A stretch of DNA of 64,000 nt. It comes from Rhodocyclaceae bacterium (GTDB taxonomy: Bacteria; Pseudomonadota; Gammaproteobacteria; Burkholderiales; Rhodocyclaceae). The DNA lies in assembly GCA_030681195.1 (NCBI GenBank), contig JAUXXJ010000005.1, forward strand, positions 124,001 through 188,000, read 5' to 3'. The notes under the pieces were generated by a model, which saw only the letters and a list, made by a program, of their open reading frames with translations, had not been told where the DNA came from and ran no database searches. The position numbers and the translations under genes are program-made. Of this stretch, positions 60,849-64,000 are shown one piece after another (position 1 is the first letter of the stretch; each line of letters begins with the position of its first letter).

Positions 60849-61448
60849 ATGGGAGAGCGCGAAGCCGATCTGCAACTGGTCGAACGGGTCCAGGCCGGCG
60901 ACCGGGAGGCGTTCAGCCTGCTGGTGGTCAAATACCAGCGCAAATTGCTGCGACTGGTCATGCGCTTCGTGCGCGATGCGGCCGAGGCAGAGGATGTAAC
61001 GCAGGAGGCGTTCATCAAAGCGTATCGCGCCTTACCGAACTTCCGTGGCGAGAGTGCCTTCTACACCTGGCTCTATCGGATTGGCGTGAACACTGCCAAG
61101 AACTGGCTGGTTGCCAATGGGCGGCGTATGCCGACCGTGACGGATGTCACGGATGAGGATGGTGAAAGCATTGAAGGCGGCGGTTTGTTGCGTGACGATG
61201 AAACGCCGGAGCAGATTTTGTTGTCGAAGCAGATTGGAACAACGGTGAACGCGGCGATGGATGCCTTGCCCGAGGATATGCGTACGGCCATTTCCTTGCG
61301 TGAAATCGAAGGACTGACCTATGAAGAGATTGCCCAGGTAATGGATTGTCCAATTGGGACGGTGCGCTCGCGCATTTTTCGCGCACGGGACACCATCGCT
61401 GAAAAATTACGCCCGTTGCTGGATACGGCCCCGGATCGACGCTGGTGA
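60849..61448 (+). CDS. rpoE: RNA polymerase sigma-E factor
   Basis: Envelope-stress sigma factor, ECF subfamily, 199 residues. Region 2 is QAGDREAFSLLVVKYQ through DAAEAEDVTQEAFIKAYRAL, with TWLYRIGVNTAKNW. Region 4 is ALPEDMRTAISLREIEGLTYEEIAQVMDCPIGTVRSRIFRARD. It is followed by rseA and rseB, its regulators. No clear Shine-Dalgarno precedes the ATG, so translation may depend on upstream coupling. Confidence 0.96.
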   Translation: MGEREADLQLVERVQAGDREAFSLLVVKYQRKLLRLVMRFVRDAAEAEDVTQEAFIKAYRALPNFRGESAFYTWLYRIGVNTAKNWLVANGRRMPTVTDVTDEDGESIEGGGLLRDDETPEQILLSKQIGTTVNAAMDALPEDMRTAISLREIEGLTYEEIAQVMDCPIGTVRSRIFRARDTIAEKLRPLLDTAPDRRW

Positions 61449-61461
61449 GTGAGGTGATGGC

Positions 61462-62016
61462 ATGAGAAAAGATTCTGAACTTTCGGCACTGTTCGATGGC
61501 GAACTGGAAGATCACGAGGTGGCGACCATCGTGCGGGCTGTACTGGCGGACGAGAAACGGTTGGCTGACTGGCAGGCTTATGCCCTGATCGGCGATCAGT
61601 TGCGTGGCGAGAAAAATTGTGCGCCCGACTTTGTCGAGAATGTCATGGTTCGTGTGCGCGAGGAGCCCCAGGTGCTTGCCCCGCGTAATCTGGTGCAACG
61701 ACCGTCTCATCACCCGCTGCTGGCCCTGGCCGCTTCTGTCGCCGGTGTGGCTGTGGTGGGGTGGTTGGCCCTGATAGGCTCGCCACAAGTTCAAGGGCCG
61801 CAGATTGCCTATGTTGCCGTCCCGCTAGCGCCGACTTTTGCCAAGGCCGAACCGAAGAGGCCGACAACATCCGAGGTACAGCAGGTTCAGGCCGATCATG
61901 CCGAGATGGGGGAGTATCTGGTGGCGCATCATGCCCATGCTTCAGCGTTTCATTTGGGTGAGGGGGTTCAGCATGTCCGCTCTGTCTCCATGACAGGGGA
62001 TGCGGGACGCCCATGA
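61462..62016 (+). CDS. rseA: Anti-sigma-E factor RseA
   Basis: Inner-membrane protein that holds sigma-E inactive until cleaved by DegS and RseP. 184 residues: cytoplasmic sigma-binding part with SELSALFDGELEDHE at 5-19, one membrane helix (about 77-98) and a periplasmic tail. A dispersed-repeat copy encodes AVPLAPTF at 119-126 in the periplasmic part, close to the membrane. Overlaps rseB by four bases (ATGA). Confidence 0.92.
   Translation: MRKDSELSALFDGELEDHEVATIVRAVLADEKRLADWQAYALIGDQLRGEKNCAPDFVENVMVRVREEPQVLAPRNLVQRPSHHPLLALAASVAGVAVVGWLALIGSPQVQGPQIAYVAVPLAPTFAKAEPKRPTTSEVQQVQADHAEMGEYLVAHHAHASAFHLGEGVQHVRSVSMTGDAGRP
61815..61839 (-). repeat. Dispersed 25-bp repeat, copy in rseA
   Basis: Reverse orientation, one mismatch. 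Encodes AVPLAPTF (119-126) in the periplasmic tail. Confidence 0.85.
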
Positions 62017-63014
62017 GGTTTTTCACGCGAACAATCCTCTTGTTGGTGGCGGGCAGTCTGTCTGCCAGCGTGCAGGCACAGATAGCGCCGGGGCAGGGCG
62101 AAGCTTTGTCTTGGTTGCAAAAGGTCTCTACTGCCGCGCGTCAGTTGAGCTATAGCGGTACTTTTGTGTTCCAGAACGGTACACGCAGCGAAACCTCGCG
62201 CATCGTGCATGTGGCGGCGGGAGGCAACCAGTTCGAAAGGCTGGAGGTGCTGGATGGTAGCCCGCGCGAGGTGATTCGCCATAACGACGAGGTGACGTGC
62301 TATCTCCCCGAAAAGCGTCTGGTGGTTATCGAACAGCGTAGCCCACGCAACAGTTTTCCCGCCTTGCTGCCTGCAAGTCTGGCTGGTTTAGGGGAGCACT
62401 ATCAGATTCGCAAAGGCGCAAATGTTCGGGTGGCCGGTCGCGAAAGCCAGCTAATCAGGCTGGAACCGCGCGATGGCTGGCGTTTCGGACGGCAATTCTG
62501 GATTGACCAAGAAAATGGCTTGCTACTCAAAGCAGAAGTTTTGAGTGCGCAAGGTGAGTCTTTGGAGTCGCTTTCCTTTACCGAGCTAAATATCGGCGTA
62601 CCGGCTGGAGCCGATGCGGCGAAGCTGAGCACCGCCAATAGTGAGCGTGTGCGTGACTGGACGATTCGCAAGCCCCGCGTGCAGGAGTTGCGTGACGAAT
62701 TTCGCTGGCAGTTTCGTTCGGAACTGCCGGGCTTCCGTCGTCAGTCGGCGATGTTGCGCAGTTCAGGTCGCCTGAGTGATGGCGATGTACGCGATGTAAA
62801 GCATTGGGTTTTTTCCGATGGACTGGCCGCAGTATCGGTATTTATTTCTCCGCTGACAGGGGGGGGGGAGGTTACAGACGGCGAGATGGAAACAATGGGG
62901 GCCATCAGCGTGATCAAACGCGTGATTGATGGCCACAAGGTAGTGGTGATGGGCGATGCCCCCCCGACTGCGATCCGGCACTTTGCCTCTGGCATTGGAA
63001 CGCGTAGCAAATGA
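62013..63014 (+). CDS. rseB: Periplasmic sigma-E regulator RseB (MucB)
   Basis: Binds the periplasmic part of RseA and protects it from DegS until mislocalised LPS or lipoproteins displace it. 333 residues with a signal peptide (about 1-22, ending VQA). Family segments are YSGTFVFQNGTRSETSRIVH and EVIRHNDEVTCYLPEKR, and the C-terminal domain includes HWVFSDGLAAVSVFI. A nine-base G run near 62858 encodes GGGEV. Overlaps rseC by four bases. Confidence 0.94.
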   Translation: MRFFTRTILLLVAGSLSASVQAQIAPGQGEALSWLQKVSTAARQLSYSGTFVFQNGTRSETSRIVHVAAGGNQFERLEVLDGSPREVIRHNDEVTCYLPEKRLVVIEQRSPRNSFPALLPASLAGLGEHYQIRKGANVRVAGRESQLIRLEPRDGWRFGRQFWIDQENGLLLKAEVLSAQGESLESLSFTELNIGVPAGADAAKLSTANSERVRDWTIRKPRVQELRDEFRWQFRSELPGFRRQSAMLRSSGRLSDGDVRDVKHWVFSDGLAAVSVFISPLTGGGEVTDGEMETMGAISVIKRVIDGHKVVVMGDAPPTAIRHFASGIGTRSK

Positions 63015-63439
63015 ATGAGATTGATGGGGTCGTCGTGCGCGTGGAAGATGATTTTGCCTATGTCAGCACGGCGGGTGTGGCCAGTGCCTGTGGTTCGTGT
63101 TCGAGTCGAGGCGGTTGCGGCAGTGCGGATGTCGAGCTGGGTGCGCAAAAGAAGGCGCATGTATTGCGCTTGCCCAATCTGATTCATGCGCGAGCGGGGG
63201 ATCAGGTGGTGATTCAGGCTGCGCAAGGGGCCGTACTGCGTGCCGTTTGGTGGGTCTATTTGTTGCCCTTGTTGCTCGCGGTCGTTGGTGCTGCGGGGCT
63301 GCTTGCCATGACCGGCAACGAAATGGTCGCCCTGTTGGGATTGCTGGTCGGGCTGGCTGCCGGATTTCTTGGCTTGCGACGGCAGAAACCCAGTTGCAAT
63401 TCGCGACAGCCAATCTTATCTATTGCTTTCAAGGTTTGA
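63011..63439 (+). CDS. rseC: RseC/SoxR-reducing family membrane protein
   Basis: 142 residues. Cysteines at 27, 30 and 36 (ACGSCSSRGGCGS) near the start could bind a redox centre. Two membrane helices follow (about 79-99 and 104-121). RseC homologues also belong to the SoxR-reducing complex, so a redox link is possible. Last regulatory gene before the protease. Confidence 0.9.
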   Translation: MNEIDGVVVRVEDDFAYVSTAGVASACGSCSSRGGCGSADVELGAQKKAHVLRLPNLIHARAGDQVVIQAAQGAVLRAVWWVYLLPLLLAVVGAAGLLAMTGNEMVALLGLLVGLAAGFLGLRRQKPSCNSRQPILSIAFKV

Positions 63440-63454
63440 ATTAGGGGGTATCCG

Positions 63455-64000
63455 ATGATCAGGAATTGGTTATTGACGATTGGTTTGGCGTTGTTCCCCA
63501 GTCTGTTGCTCGCCCAGTCACAGCTTCCCGACTTTGTCGATCTGGCCGAGAAGCAGGGGGCTGCGGTGGTGAATATCAGCACCACACAAGTTGTGCGTGG
63601 GCACCGTTTTGGACAGGGATTCCCCTTTGATGAGGATGATCCGGCCTTCGAATTTTTCAAGCGTTTTGCGCCGCGTCAGTTTCCTGGCCCCAATGCGCCA
63701 AATGTTCCCAATGCGCCGCGTGAGTTTGAGAACAAGTCGCTGGGCTCAGGTTTCATCATCAGCGCCGATGGCTACATCCTGACCAACGCGCATGTGATCG
63801 ATGGGGCGGATGAGGTGGTCGTTAAACTGGCCGACAAGCGTGAGCTGAAGGCCAAGGTGATCGGTGCCGACAAGCGTACGGATGTGGCGTTGATCAAAAT
63901 TGATGGCAACGGTTTTCCTTCCGTCAAACTGGGTGACACCACCAAGCTGAGAGTCGGTGAGTGGGTAGTGGCGATTGGATCGCCCTTTGGCTTCGAGAAT
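63455..64000 (+). CDS. mucD: HtrA-family serine protease DegP/MucD (3' end outside window)
   Basis: Periplasmic protease-chaperone for misfolded envelope proteins, a usual sigma-E regulon member. The first 182 residues are visible. A signal peptide (about 1-20) is followed by QLPDFVDLAEKQGAAVVNIS. His113 (LTNAHVIDGA) and Asp143 (RTDVALIKI) of the catalytic triad are present; the serine lies beyond the window. The last visible residues are VVAIGSPFGFEN. A GGGGG element at 63444-63448 precedes the ATG. Confidence 0.93.
   Translation, partial: MIRNWLLTIGLALFPSLLLAQSQLPDFVDLAEKQGAAVVNISTTQVVRGHRFGQGFPFDEDDPAFEFFKRFAPRQFPGPNAPNVPNAPREFENKSLGSGFIISADGYILTNAHVIDGADEVVVKLADKRELKAKVIGADKRTDVALIKIDGNGFPSVKLGDTTKLRVGEWVVAIGSPFGFEN

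Overview
This 64 kb window is typical chromosomal core from a betaproteobacterium, most likely of the Rhodocyclales (Dechloromonas/Azonexus type). I base that on gene order and protein character, not on a search. The order tpiA-secG-tRNA-Leu-nuoA..N, the rne/rluC/sppA/maf/yceD-rpmF-plsX-fabHDG-acpP-fabF block, and nadB divergent from rpoE-rseABC-mucD all fit such bacteria. There are no prophages, IS elements or CRISPR arrays. GC content is high throughout, so long antisense open frames are common and were discarded.

Layout: 1-1160 holds the end of tpiA, secG and a tRNA-Leu(GAG). 1262-15731 is a complete 14-gene NADH:quinone oxidoreductase (complex I) operon. 15.8-24 kb is mixed housekeeping: a diguanylate cyclase, metY, a DinG/YoaA-type FeS helicase, an orphan secretin-domain protein, and recJ with its usual neighbour. 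24.1-26.4 kb encodes an unusual three-part protein: cyclic-nucleotide-binding domain, acetate kinase and PduL-type phosphotransacylase. 26.5-31.8 kb carries lolC/E, lolD, two DUF genes and the DNA-uptake channel gene comEC. 31.9-41.0 kb is a signalling island: two hybrid histidine kinases with Hpt domains, a receiver-ATPase protein, an alpha/beta hydrolase and a FIST sensor. 41.0-45.4 kb holds the 4.5S SRP RNA gene, an LTXXQ periplasmic protein, dnaX, ybaB, an HNH protein and a phosphatase. 45.4-58.6 kb runs from RNase E through pseudouridine synthase, peptidase and Maf genes into the fatty-acid synthesis operon. 58.7-64 kb holds ygfX, nadB and the sigma-E operon, ending inside an HtrA/MucD protease gene.

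The most striking signal crosses gene boundaries. A 25-bp sequence, with consensus halves AAAAGTCGGCGCT and GGCGRGACGGCA, recurs about 17 times in both orientations. Three copies are intergenic or overlap stop codons. Most of the rest lie inside genes, where they encode one of two recurring peptides: KVGAGxTA when read in one direction, AVxPAPTF in the other. In FabH and LolD the motif replaces residues without changing protein length. In DnaX, RNase E, RseA and a hybrid kinase it sits in flexible linkers or tails. Three copies lie in comEC itself. This pattern (dispersed, strand-mixed, tolerated inside coding sequence) resembles DNA uptake signal sequences of Neisseria and Pasteurellaceae, but the sequence differs from any I know. 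The uptake role is a hypothesis; REP-like or chromosome-organising roles are alternatives.
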